Below the pieces are notes generated by a model, which was not told where the DNA came from, did no database searches, and was given only the letters and a program-made list of their open reading frames with translations. From contig PJRA01000412.1 of the NCBI GenBank assembly GCA_016987375.1, positions 308,463 through 324,320 of the forward strand: DNA of 15,858 bases. The letters are read 5' to 3'. This stretch comes from Brachionus koreanus (taxonomy: Eukaryota > Rotifera > Eurotatoria > Ploima > Brachionidae). The translations under genes and the position numbers were made by a program. Shown in pieces: positions 6,821 to 15,858 of this stretch; within the stretch, counting starts at the first letter, position 1; every line of letters starts with the position of its first letter.

Positions 6821-9800
6821 CTATTCAATATCAATAAGAATTCAAATTAGTTTTCAAGTCTCAAGTTGTTAGGTTAGGCTTTAGATAAACTAAAAATTTT
6901 TAATTTTAGAGCTTATTTATTAGTTGTTTTTTATAAATCGGAAGTTAAAAAATTAAATGTTGTTTAATTTTTCATTTGTCTGACTTGTCTTTTTTTTCAC
7001 ATATCAATTTTAAAAATCAAAATCTAAACTTTGAATAAGTGATAAATTAAACAACAAATAATTTTTAAAATAAAATTTAAACTAGATTATTACAAAATAA
7101 TAAATAAATAAAAAAATATCAGATTTAATTAGAGAAAAAAAAATAAATAAAAAAATTATGTTAAATTTTTAACTTCCATAGCCGTATTAGTCCTAAATTT
7201 TCGTTTGAACAAACGAAAATTTACGACCTAAGCGGTTATTGATTTTAAATGTTAGATATAAATATAAATTTGCCTAACAAGAACAAGTAGTTTGAATGCA
7301 TGCAGAAATTAGTGCGTTTTCTTCAGATGCGGCTATCATTGTTGCCTGATTTTTCAATTCTATAGTAATCTCAGATGGCTGGAGAAAACAAGGCTCTCCA
7401 TCTACTTGCATTGGAAGAGGAGATGCAGTTTTTATTCGTATTTTTTTCGCTTGGGTTATGTGATCACCGTGTACTCCTATCTGAAGTAACATCTAAATAG
7501 CCAGAATAATCAAAATTCAAAAAATTAAATTAAATTATAAATTACAAAATCAGCTGTTTGAAAGCTGACAATTTCAATTTTGCCATCAGAATAGCTTTGT
7601 GGCTCGAAGCCGTCTTCGTTTTTCCATGGTTTTTTTCCGCTTGCGTAACTTTATAGGGTTAAAAAAATTATTGCCTTAAAAGTTAGGTTTATTTTCTTTC
7701 AAATTTTTAAATTTCTCATTTTAAATTATTTTTCAACTTAGAAGATATTTTCTTTTTTTTACTTTGCATAATTTTAAAAATACCTTGGAATATTTAGAAA
7801 CACAATTGAGTGTGAATTTAGAGTTTTAAGCTTGTCCAAATAGCTGATTCCGTCACACTGAAAAAATACAAATTAGATAACTCAGTTCAAATAAAGAATC
7901 ATTGTTACTTCGAATACTGTAATATCTTGAAGCATATCTTTGCAAGACCGATTTAAAAGATCTTTGCTGTAATTCTAAAGACAAAAATTAAAATAAAAGT
8001 ACAACAATTAAGACTTTTAAAATATTACCTTGGCATATTCAATTTTGTTAAAAGCTTGACTGGTAAACAATTCTGGATTTTTTTCTTTTTTAAAAATTAA
8101 GTTATTTGATACAATTTTCAAAGCAAAATTTTTTAAAAGGAAAAAAAAATTTAGAAAATCCTCTAGATATTTTATAAAAATTTCAAATATTCATCAACGA
8201 TATATTGTTGAAATTTGATTATGATTATTGCTCCATTAAATTTTTATATTTTTAAAATTTTTTTTCATTCATGCATGTTTATTTGAAAAAAATAAAGCCA
8301 CTTAATTTAAAATTAAGAAATTTGATAGTTGAAAATATTTAAAAATTTTTGACAAATCTCATTTAGAACAAGAAAACAGTTTAAAAAAATCCAGCACAAA
8401 CTAAGACAAGAAAATTTAAAATATACATAAGATAAAAACTAAGTTTAATTAATGTAAATTTGAAATTCAATTCAAATGAAAAAATACACAATAAGTTAGA
8501 ACAACTTATCAGAAAAAAAGTTGATTTTTTTAAAAATTTTTTCGCTTTAGAAAAATATTTCACTTTGCTTTTATCATAAAAAATTGAAATAAATTTTGAA
8601 ATTAGTTATATGATAAAAATAAACATTCATATAGAAAATAAATTTGTTAACGATTTATTTTATTTCTAAAATTTCTCTTCAAAAAATGCATTAAAAATTT
8701 TCAAAGAATTTTAAACTAAGCCAAAAAAAAATTAAATCTTAGAAATAAATTTAAACATTATTGATTTGATTCTTCTTAATTTATTTAGCTTAATTAATCT
8801 TTCGGCATACAAACAACAAATATGTAATACACCCCACGTATCACTTAAACATCAATATTTCAACTGATGCCCAAAGATAAATAAGAATTAATATGATTGT
8901 CATGTACCTCAGAAGCAGAAGCAACTATCTAAAAGTATACTTGTGTTATTATTGATTAACCCCCCATTACAAATACACAAACATAATATTTTAAAATTTT
9001 TAAATCTCTCTTTTTTAATATTGAATTTTTTTTTTGTTTGAAAAAGTCTATTTCAGCTATTAATCATTTTTATTTAAATTAAAAAAAATTTTATTTCTTT
9101 TATACATTATTAGTCTAAATAAAAACCTTTTAATTTGCTCAAAAGCTCAAAATTTATCAAGATTAAGTCTAATTTTAATTTTTTATATTAAATCACGAAA
9201 AAATATTTGATAAACACCTGGCTAGAGTAAGAATTAAATTTTCATATTTAAACATTAATTTACCTCTGGCTGAATGAAAATCAAGTGCTATTTTAGCATC
9301 AGCCCCAATACTAAAATAGTTATTGATCACATTTAAGGGAAGTTTATCTTTTGCATCGCTTGATGTTTTAACTTCTATCTCGTTTTGATCGGAATAAACC
9401 AAATTTGTTTTTATACTCCATCTATCAAGCTTTACAATTTTACCGAAAATAACTTTTTTGATAAAAATTTCCATTGATTCGTTGTTATAGCCACCGCCCC
9501 ATCCCAATGTTCGGGCCAAATCGTTGCCGGTGCCTAATGGAAGTATGGCAACCGAAGGCTGATTTTCTAGTTTCATTTCATCCAAGACAGATAAAACCCT
9601 TTAGAAATTAACTAATAATTCAAACAAGTCTGAAATATAATATTTTCCTACCAACCAACTGTTCCATCACCGCCACATGCAATTATACGCAAGTCGTTTT
9701 TGTTCTTATGTTTTTCAATACTGTTTCCAACAAATATTTAAAAATAAAAATTTTTCATTATTTTTTTTTTTTTTTGATTTGTTCATCTAACCCAAGCTTC

Positions 9801-10139
9801 GGCCCTCCTTTGGTCAAGTCAAATATGTTTTCTCTGTTAAGATAATTTTTAAGTCGTTCGAAGACGATTCTTCCTTTTTGACCACCACTCTTTGGATTAA
9901 CGAAAGCAATGATTGTTTCCAGATTTGAGGCTATTTTGCTTAATTCTGGATTTAATTCAGGATGTTGTACCGGGTTGGCTGGATAGCTTTGTAACAGACC
10001 TCCGATAGCGGAGTCAGGTTCAATTTGCTTCGGTGTAGAGCGTCTAAACCTGGTAAAGTTTATCTAATCTAAATCAAAACTCAAATTGGTCTACTTACTT
10101 TGAAAAAAGGCCGCCAAAACATTCGGTGAATGAAACCAT
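6738..10139 (-). CDS. DGKZ-like: diacylglycerol kinase, type IV (zeta/iota)-like catalytic protein
   Basis: It phosphorylates diacylglycerol to phosphatidic acid, ending diacylglycerol signalling. Exons: 10139-10099, 10049-9792, 9720-9652, 9598-9264, 8084-8029, 7974-7909, 7857-7784, 7648-7546, 7492-7279 and probably 6820-6738 (432 residues). If exon 9 is not spliced, the protein ends at TAG 7276-7274 (406 residues). All junctions are GT-AG and in phase. The catalytic domain starts at residue 63 with FVNPKSGG, then DLTKGGP, the ATP-binding GGDGTVGW (116-123) and LPLGTGNDLARTLGWGGGY (142-160). The accessory domain has NNYFSIGADAKIALDFH, KNPELFTSQAFNKIEYAK, IVFLNIPSYASG, DGKIEIVSF, VHGDHITQ, MQVDGEPC (362-369) and NQATM. 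LxWGGGY and the spacing fit DGK zeta/iota best. The usual C1 domains are absent and the N-terminus is only about 60 residues. An in-frame TAA at 10160-10158 supports the ATG at 10139, though an AG at 10152-10151 could be an acceptor for an upstream exon. No ankyrin repeats are seen. Catalytic motifs are intact. Confidence 0.93.
7169..7248. repeat. 80-bp TTAA-bounded hairpin (foldback element)
   Basis: TAAATTTTCGTTTG (7194-7207) and its exact complement (7210-7223) flank a two-base AA centre. The pairing continues outward imperfectly: TCcATAgCCG on the left matches TCaATAaCCG on the complemented right, with TTAG blocks between. It ends with TTAA at 7169-7172 and TTAA at 7245-7248. The whole folds into an almost continuous hairpin of about 39-bp arms. 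TTAA at both ends resembles the target site of piggyBac-type elements, so it may be a tiny foldback MITE. It lies between kinase exon 9 and the candidate exon 10, so an unspliced or nascent transcript would carry the hairpin. Confidence 0.7.
8085..9263 (-). other. long intron 4 of the kinase gene
   Basis: About 1.2 kb separates kinase exons 4 and 5, with a donor GTAAAT after ...HSAR and an acceptor AAAAAAG before the NPELF exon. Phase is 1, and the glutamate codon is split. Nearly all is A/T runs; the open frame at 8563-8381 is low-complexity Lys/Phe/Leu. A GC-richer patch around 8815-8960 includes a 21-base segment (8928-8908) with an AG before it and a GT after it, but inclusion would bring a stop codon in frame. 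Confidence 0.65.
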
Positions 10140-10162
10140 TGTAATTTTCTCTACGGTTTAGT

Positions 10163-10183
10163 CTATTCACTCGACTTGAGCAT
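10163..10183 (-). promoter_or_regulatory. six-codon upstream ORF before the kinase start
   Basis: An ATG at 10183-10181 opens a six-codon frame closed by TAG at 10165-10163, 23 bases before the kinase ATG. If the transcript begins upstream of it, this small uORF could lower initiation at the main start. Whether the 5' UTR reaches this far is not visible. Confidence 0.25.
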
Positions 10184-10503
10184 AATTTGAATAAACTTTG
10201 GGCTGCAAATATATTTATTAGTTGAAATAAATTTGATTGGAATTGGGCTTAAATTTTAATTTTTTCTCTTTCTTTGCTATTAATCACTTTTCGGTTGCTA
10301 AAATTGAAACTTAACAAAAAAAACAACAAAGAAACACAAAAACAAATTCAAATTCTTCTCTTGAATCATAATATAATTTATATATTTTTTTTATTTAAAA
10401 TTTGAAAAAAATATATTTTGAATAATGTTTCAGTAAAAATTTTTTTTGATAATTTTATGCTCCCTTTGAAATTATGCTTTCAATCAAATTTTAATTTTGA
10501 TAT

Positions 10504-10558
10504 CACGTGCTCTTAAAGCTTACACTAGCTATTATCATAAAATTCCTCACTATCGATA
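10504..10558. promoter_or_regulatory. E-box and TATCGATA motif upstream of the kinase gene
   Basis: A perfect palindromic E-box CACGTG (10504-10509) and a palindrome TATCGATA (10551-10558), identical to the insect DRE core, lie about 365-420 bases upstream of the kinase start codon. Both contain CG and stand out in the A/T background. They could be promoter elements of the kinase gene. This is inference from known motifs only. Confidence 0.25.
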
Positions 10559-10701
10559 TCTCGAATCGAATAATCAAACAGTATTTTTTTATTTGATAAA
10601 AATTTTAGCTTTATTTGAAAAAGTGAGCTTAAAAAAAAGACAAAAATTTATGTAAAAAAATAAATCAAAGTGACTGGCTTTTATTGTTTTTAACTTTAGA
10701 A

Positions 10702-10917
10702 TTAACGCTGACAACGCGGGGGGGGCTCGGTGTTACATATTTTCTTTGTTTTTAACTAAATAAATTTAATCTTTTTTGAAAAGTTTTTTTTTCAATTAGA
10801 AATCAAAAACTAATAAATAATATTGTTTCTAAATGCGCTTATTTTGCCGGAATAAGCAAAAGTGTCAATAAGGTAATAAAAAAGGTCGAAGAAACCCCTC
10901 CGAGTTTTCAGAGTTAA
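10702..10917. mobile_element. 216-bp TTAA-bounded MITE with terminal inverted repeats
   Basis: The left end starts TTAACGCTGACAACGCGG followed by a G run (eight G in total, 10718-10725). The right end, complemented from 10917, starts TTAACTCTGAAAACTCGG and AGGGG. The 23-base ends agree at 19 positions, and weaker similarity (TTAC...TATT) continues inward. Both ends carry TTAA, the target duplication of piggyBac-superfamily transposons. The internal part is A/T-rich and non-coding, as in a miniature inverted-repeat element. A relative lies at 15005. I know no named family with these ends, and the superfamily link rests on TTAA alone. Confidence 0.72.
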
Positions 10918-13900
10918 AAATATGAAAATAAATTAATAAATATAATTTTAAAATTCTTAATTAGAGGCTTGAGATGTAATGGGGCTGAACATAAACCGTA
11001 ACAAAGTTAAAATGAAGATCAAAATTTGACAAAACTAAAGCCAAAATCTAGAAAAAATTTAGTAAATTCAATCATCAGCCACACTAGGCAAAGTCAATTT
11101 TAATAATTAATATTAATCAGTAACTTATCTTAAGCGTATAAACAAATCATTTAATAGAAAAGCATTGCATGTCGATGCTGAGTTTACATAATATCTTTTC
11201 AGATAAACAAGATTCGTGCTCGTATCGATTTTTGCTATTGAAATCTAAATTTGATGATACATCCATAAAAATTTCTAGAGAAATAAAAATTGTTTTTATC
11301 AAAAAAAGCAATTATTATTTTCAAATTTAGATAATCTAATCCTGCAAATATAGGCAAATATTCTAAATTAAATTGATTTTTTAAATTCCAAGATTGGCCG
11401 CCCTCAGCTCACACAAAAAAACATAAAAAATATTAGAGGAAATTTGAAACTTTATTTAGATTAGCTTAATAACCTTTAAATTGTTTTAATCAAACTCAAA
11501 AAAAACTCTTTTAAAGTCGATCTTTTAATACACAAATATAGAACTAAAATTTTTTAGTCAGCTTCAGCCATTGATATTTTACCAAGTTGAATCAAATTAA
11601 TACATTGCCTAAATATCATAATAAATTTTGTTGTTATTTTCATCTTTTCTTTCAAGCAAAGAGCCAAGTTGCCAAATAGAATATAACTTTAAAATCAGAT
11701 AGTTTGATATAAAATTAAAGCTAAAAAAAGAAAATTATTCGAAACAAATTATTTTATATATGCAGATAAAAATTCAAATTTAAATAATAGATATTTGTTG
11801 TTCAAAGATAAACATCTGAAATGCTCGAATTGGCTTTTGAATTATTCTCGAATCTAATTCTCATAGGCCTCACTAATTTCAATAGAGAAGAATAAATTTT
11901 GAACTAACTCTTAGTTTTTTTTTCTGATTGAATTTCTTCGATTTACCGATTGATTTCAAATGGGATTTAGTATATTTCTATTTTGTTGGCTTCGTAGTTG
12001 TATTGTCTAGTGATTACAAATTATGATTAATCTAAAATTCTAATTAAAACTTTGTACTAGATTCATATTGAATTAATTTTTTATTTGCTAAAAGTTGTTC
12101 GTTTATGAGAACAATCTAAGCTGATTTTTAAATATTAGCTTTTAAGCTTGAACATATGCAAGCATAGCCACACAAGGTGTACATTATAAACTTTTCAGAA
12201 TAAAAAATTTTTCTAAGTCTTTTTTTTTTATTTTAATAGAAAATTAATTTTATAAAATTAAATTAAAAAGAGAAAATTTTCAAAGTCAAAAATGCTGAGA
12301 ATATTTTTTTTCTCATTTGTATAAGGCTTAACAATACGTGACAGCTAGAGAGACAAATGAAAGCTTTTATGATTAATGATTAGACAATTTTTTTCTTATC
12401 AATTGGAAATATTAATGAGAAATATTAAGACTGGGATTTCAATATCGAATATTAATAAGTTTGAATAAGCGCCTCAAAAAAAACATTTATTTGGCTTAGC
12501 TAAACGAAGCCGTTTTCTTTAGTCTTTTACTAAATACTAAAATATTGGAGTTAATTAACCGAGCTTATTAACTCAAATTTTTAACCCTTAGGCTAAATAA
12601 AAATAATAATTTAAATTTGTTAAAAAAATTAGAATCTAATTAAAAATTGTTTTTATCATGGTCAGAAAGAATTTCTTCTAATTATTATGTGCTTAAATGT
12701 TCATTTTTGATGTTCATAACAAAATGGCACATTAAGGAAACCATTAGTTATGAAAAATTAAACATTATCATTGCTAATAAAAACAAAATTGAACATTTTA
12801 GAATTGATTCATGTAACCAGATACCAAACAACTTTTAAATGAAAAAAAAAATAAAAATTAAATCTAGTAAATAATAAATTATTTTTTAACTTAACTTTAA
12901 TCGCATTATTTAAGATGAATTGAATTTAATGTAATCAAGTTGCGTTTATCATAAATTAAATGTTATTTAATTTATATTTAAAAAAGCGAATAAATTTTAA
13001 AAAAACATGATTGAGCTTAAATAAATAAGAAGCAGATATTAGTAATTTTAAACATCTCTCGAAATAATTACACTGGGAAAAAAAATTTAAATTAATTTTA
13101 AATAATCGACTAAAAATAAAATTTTAAAAAGCAATTTTTTATTTTTTATTGACAAATTGGAGCACATAAAAACTAATTGTTATAATGATTTTATGTTGTG
13201 TATTTCTTCTTTTTTTTTTTGATGATGATTTAGGCATATTTAATTCAACTTAAATACTTTAAAAATTAAAAGAAATAGTTAAAAAATTCTTAAAATGAAC
13301 ATTAATGAAAATTATAGCTCTAACATAAATTTAATATATGATCTTTAAGAAAATTTCTCTATTGTTGAAAATAAAGAAGTCTTAGTTTTATTTATGAATG
13401 CGATAGTTTAAATTACGAGAGATGCAGCCCTCTGATTTGCATTTAAATTAATTCTTAAAACAATCTTTGCATGACGTTTAGAAAGTTTCTCATTTGATAA
13501 TTGTTAACTTTTATGAATTAATAATGGAAAATTCTACGAGTTCATTATCAGCTAGTTTTTTTTTCTCAAAAGCCTAGTATCAATTAATATTTTTATCATA
13601 AATTTAAATTAAATAGATAGATTTATCATATTTTTTGAAAGAAAAAACAAATTATCTAAATTATTTAAATTTTTTTCCTTTGATAGTTTGAAATTTTGAT
13701 CTATCGTTTGGCACACATATGATCACTCAAAAATTAATTTTGCTTAGATTCCTAATTTCAATCAAAATTAACTATAATTTATAATTTTATCCTGTTTTAA
13801 TGAAATATAGATACAAATAGAAAACAAATCTAAGCCGAATTAGAAGCATGGCTGGATGCAGCCAGTCTTATCGTTTAATTTTTATTTTAAGACTTGAGGT

Positions 13901-14282
13901 TATCAAGAATTTAAAAATATTTAGTCAAATGGAGAAATAGAGAGAAAACTAAAAATAATTTAGGGACTTCCTGTTGAATATTATCTAGATTTTGAAAATG
14001 AAATTAAGCCCATACAAGTCTATTTTTTTTCTTGTATCAAAATAATCAAACTGACCATGAGCTCTTAATTTTAATTTGAAATTAAAACATTCATTTTCTA
14101 AATAATTTTTGATTTTAAATTATTTACATTCAAAAATTAAATTTTTTTATTCATGCCTAAAGCATATTAAATGGAAATATACCGGAAAATATGCATATTA
14201 GGAAAAAGAAGCATAAGACGCATGATTAATTAATTTAACTATGATTTAAATTTTATCTGTCACTAATTGAATCTATTTTTAG
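10918..14282. other. long AT-rich region with no recognisable gene
   Basis: About 3.4 kb upstream of the kinase gene is dominated by A/T runs and stop codons on both strands. I searched the minus strand for C1-type cysteine/histidine exons of the kinase and found none. A 53-codon ORF at 11169-11330 (+) and a 63-codon one at 12647-12838 (+) have no family features and could be chance. A small GC palindrome, TGGCTG/CAGCCA, occurs around 13847-13862. Confidence 0.5.
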
Positions 14283-15008
14283 ATTGATAAAAGTATTTTT
14301 ATTAAGATTCCTTCTTATACAAGAACAATTGCCAAGTTGATTATCTCAAGAAATTTTTTAAAAAGTATAATGTCCACATCACAGCAAAGTTTCTTACCAA
14401 AAAATTCATGTCCTACCAATTTATTGGAAACCTAAAATCTTATTCTTGAATTGATTTCTAATGCTTTACCAGTTATCATCATTTACACAGATTTTGCAAA
14501 AGCTTTCGATAAATTCTTTGATAAATTGGATAAAGGCGTTCCTTTTAGAACTTTCACAAAGAGTACTTTTAGGAGATACTAGCTTAAGTTGTGTAAAAGT
14601 TAAAAGGAGAGATTCACATGTTTAATTGTGTTTTTCTCATCTATTCTTTTTTATTTATTATTTAAATAAACGATATGTGTCCAATATTGTCCAAAACCAT
14701 TGTGAAGTCTATGCTGATTACACCAAGATCTTACCAAAAATTGATAATTTGAATTCTATTTATAACCTACAATCAGATAAAGATAAATGGTCAAAAGAAT
14801 GGTCGACTCATTAAAAAGGAGATAAATACAAAGTTGTTCATATTGGCAACAAAAATTCAGAGTTTGATTATTAGATTAGTTCGAAAAACTTGAGAAAGTC
14901 AAACGTTGAAAATGATTTGGGTATTTACATACAAAGTGATTTAAAACAGACTCCCCAAGTCAAAAATTCCACAGCTAAAATGATGGGTTTAATTGAGAAA
15001 GCAATTAA
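14283..15008 (+). mobile_element. second non-LTR reverse transcriptase remnant, heavily decayed
   Basis: The plus strand holds pieces of a reverse transcriptase in order: RTIAKLIISRNFLKS, SQQSFLPKNSCPTNLLET and, after a TAA, IIIYTDFAKAFDK. An internal deletion and shift then give AFLLELSQRVLLGDTSLS, followed by a degraded stretch. Next come VSNIVQNHCEVYADYTKI, VVHIGNKNSEFDY and ENDLGIYIQSDLKQTPQVKN, ending STAKMMGLIEKAINT. The catalytic YADD is YADY here, and there are at least three stops and two or more frameshifts, so it is inactive. It lacks the block between KAFD and the finger region and the SGVPQG motif. It is a related but different lineage from the copy at 4440-5400. It stops at a TTAA (15005-15008), where the MITE-like repeat begins. 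Confidence 0.82.
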
Positions 15009-15127
15009 CACTCAAAGGTCGGAGGGGTCTTTTTAAACCCTTTTGTTACTTCCTTTGTTTGTTTTTTATTCAATAAATTTAATCGTTTTTTTATAATTTT
15101 TTTTTCAATCGTATCTTAAATCAAAAA
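15005..15127 (+). mobile_element. relative of the 10702-10917 MITE, one end recognisable
   Basis: From TTAA at 15005 the sequence TTAACACTCAAAGGTCGG plus AGGGGT matches the complemented right end of the 10702-10917 element at 20 of 24 positions. Farther in, 15045-15127 aligns with 10733-10806: both have TTAC, then TTTGTTT, then AATAAATTTAATC, then a T run with TTTTTCAAT and finally AATCAAAAA. Orientation is the same. No second GC-rich end is found before 15858, so this copy is truncated or its far end has decayed. It begins inside the reverse transcriptase remnant, consistent with insertion into that older element. Confidence 0.65.
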
Positions 15128-15858
15128 TATCTTAAATTAAAAATTATTTAATTTTTAGTATTACAAATAAACAAAATAAATTTATTTTCATTGAAAAAAG
15201 TAAAAAAATGAGTCAAATAAAATGGCTCAAACAGATGTAGTAAATGCAAAGCCAAGTTACTTAGATCGAGAAACAAAAATATTTTTTTTCCTTATTTTCT
15301 AAAACTAACTGTATGAATTAAACAATTAAGTACATGAAAAAAAGAACTAATTAATCAAATATTTCTTAAAAATCTAGCATCAAGTCCAACATTGTATCTT
15401 AAACAAGAACTAACTGTTTCACAAGAATCGAATTTCAATAAAATTTTTTGCAGATAAATTTTTGAGATTATGATCATAATGAAATGCTTTTTATTTTAAA
15501 TAAAACAAATCGATAAAATAATTTTGTTTGATTTAATAAAACAAAATTATTAAACAAAATATTTGAAGAAACATATATGATATTACAAATTTTATTGGTT
15601 TTATTTTATATTAAATTGAAAAAAAAAGATATGTGTTATCGAATTTATTTTATAACTCTTAGGGTTTTAATTCTGCCTAGAAAAGTAAAATAAAACAAAA
15701 TTTTGTCTAATTTCTAAAACTAGATAGCTAATTTTTTTTATTCTTTAGCGTTTTCTTTAAAATTACTCTGAAATAATAACTAACATTTAAATGTATTGTT
15801 TTCGACTAAAATTTTAAAATCAAGCCTTTATGAAACATGTTATTTTTTTGGGCTTAAG
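15128..15858. other. AT-rich region with two weak coding-like stretches
   Basis: On the plus strand an ATG in a good context (15222) begins MAQTDVVNAKPSYLDRETK and then runs into T-rich DNA and TAA at 15300-15302. A second open stretch at 15338-15457 contains FLKNLASSPTLYLKQELTV and ends with TAA. They lie in order and could be exons of a gene continuing beyond the window, but I recognise no family and found no convincing splice pair between them. The rest is A/T runs. Confidence 0.25.

Noticed and set aside
8381..8563. 60-codon minus-strand ORF
   Set aside because: Inside kinase intron 4; hydrophobic low-complexity reading of A/T runs.
11169..11330. 53-codon plus-strand ORF (MSMLSLHNIFSDKQDS...)
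   Set aside because: Somewhat protein-like, but isolated, without family features or splice context; chance cannot be excluded.
12160..12190. cysteine-rich minus-strand reading (YTLCGYACIC) as a possible C1 exon of the kinase
   Set aside because: Cysteine spacing does not follow the C1 pattern and there is no matching His/Cys partner exon.
12647..12838. 63-codon plus-strand ORF
   Set aside because: No recognisable motif; surrounded by featureless AT-rich DNA with no splice-linked neighbour.
14626..14814. 62-codon plus-strand ORF as an independent gene
   Set aside because: It is a segment of the decayed reverse transcriptase (CEVYADYTKI and following) and its ATG is in a degraded out-of-frame part.

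Overview
The window is eukaryotic nuclear DNA, very AT-rich, with spliced genes. Confirmed introns are mostly about 45-75 bases, with GT-AG ends and a few long ones of about 1.2 kb. Base composition, short introns, a CR1/L2/Rex-like reverse transcriptase and a SWIM-finger MULE transposase remnant suggest a small invertebrate. A monogonont rotifer (Brachionus-like) is my best guess, by inference only. I see no bacterial genes, no CRISPR array, and no rRNA or tRNA gene.

Layout. 1-1243: no confident gene; one short coding-like tract on the minus strand (148-276). 1244-3129 (+): the last four exons of a PDE11/PDE5-like cyclic nucleotide phosphodiesterase, ending with a stop and a close polyA signal. 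3294-3995 (-): a complete four-exon prefoldin subunit 3 (VBP1) gene, tail to tail with the phosphodiesterase. About 4440-5913: decayed transposons, namely a broken non-LTR reverse transcriptase (-) and a broken MULE transposase end (+). 6078-6203 (-): an unexplained GC-enriched ORF. 6738-10139 (-): a nine- or ten-exon type IV-like diacylglycerol kinase that starts almost directly at the catalytic domain. 10140-14282: mainly featureless AT-rich DNA, except for a 216-bp TTAA-bounded inverted-repeat element at 10702-10917. 14283-15008 (+): a second, more decayed reverse transcriptase, running at a TTAA into a relative of that element (15005 to at least 15127). 15128-15858: two weak coding-like stretches.

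The three host genes have different jobs. The phosphodiesterase degrades cyclic nucleotides, prefoldin 3 is part of the chaperone that hands actin and tubulin to the chaperonin, and the diacylglycerol kinase turns diacylglycerol into phosphatidic acid. They are individual eukaryotic genes, not an operon. None of the three was given as one open frame: I assembled each by matching splice sites and reading phase to the known family, so they are strong predictions and not transcript-proven models.

I found no clearly new biological system. The best leads are the TTAA-ended miniature elements, an 80-bp TTAA-bounded hairpin in the kinase gene, the C1-less form of that kinase with two possible C-termini, and two short coding-like islands of unknown identity.
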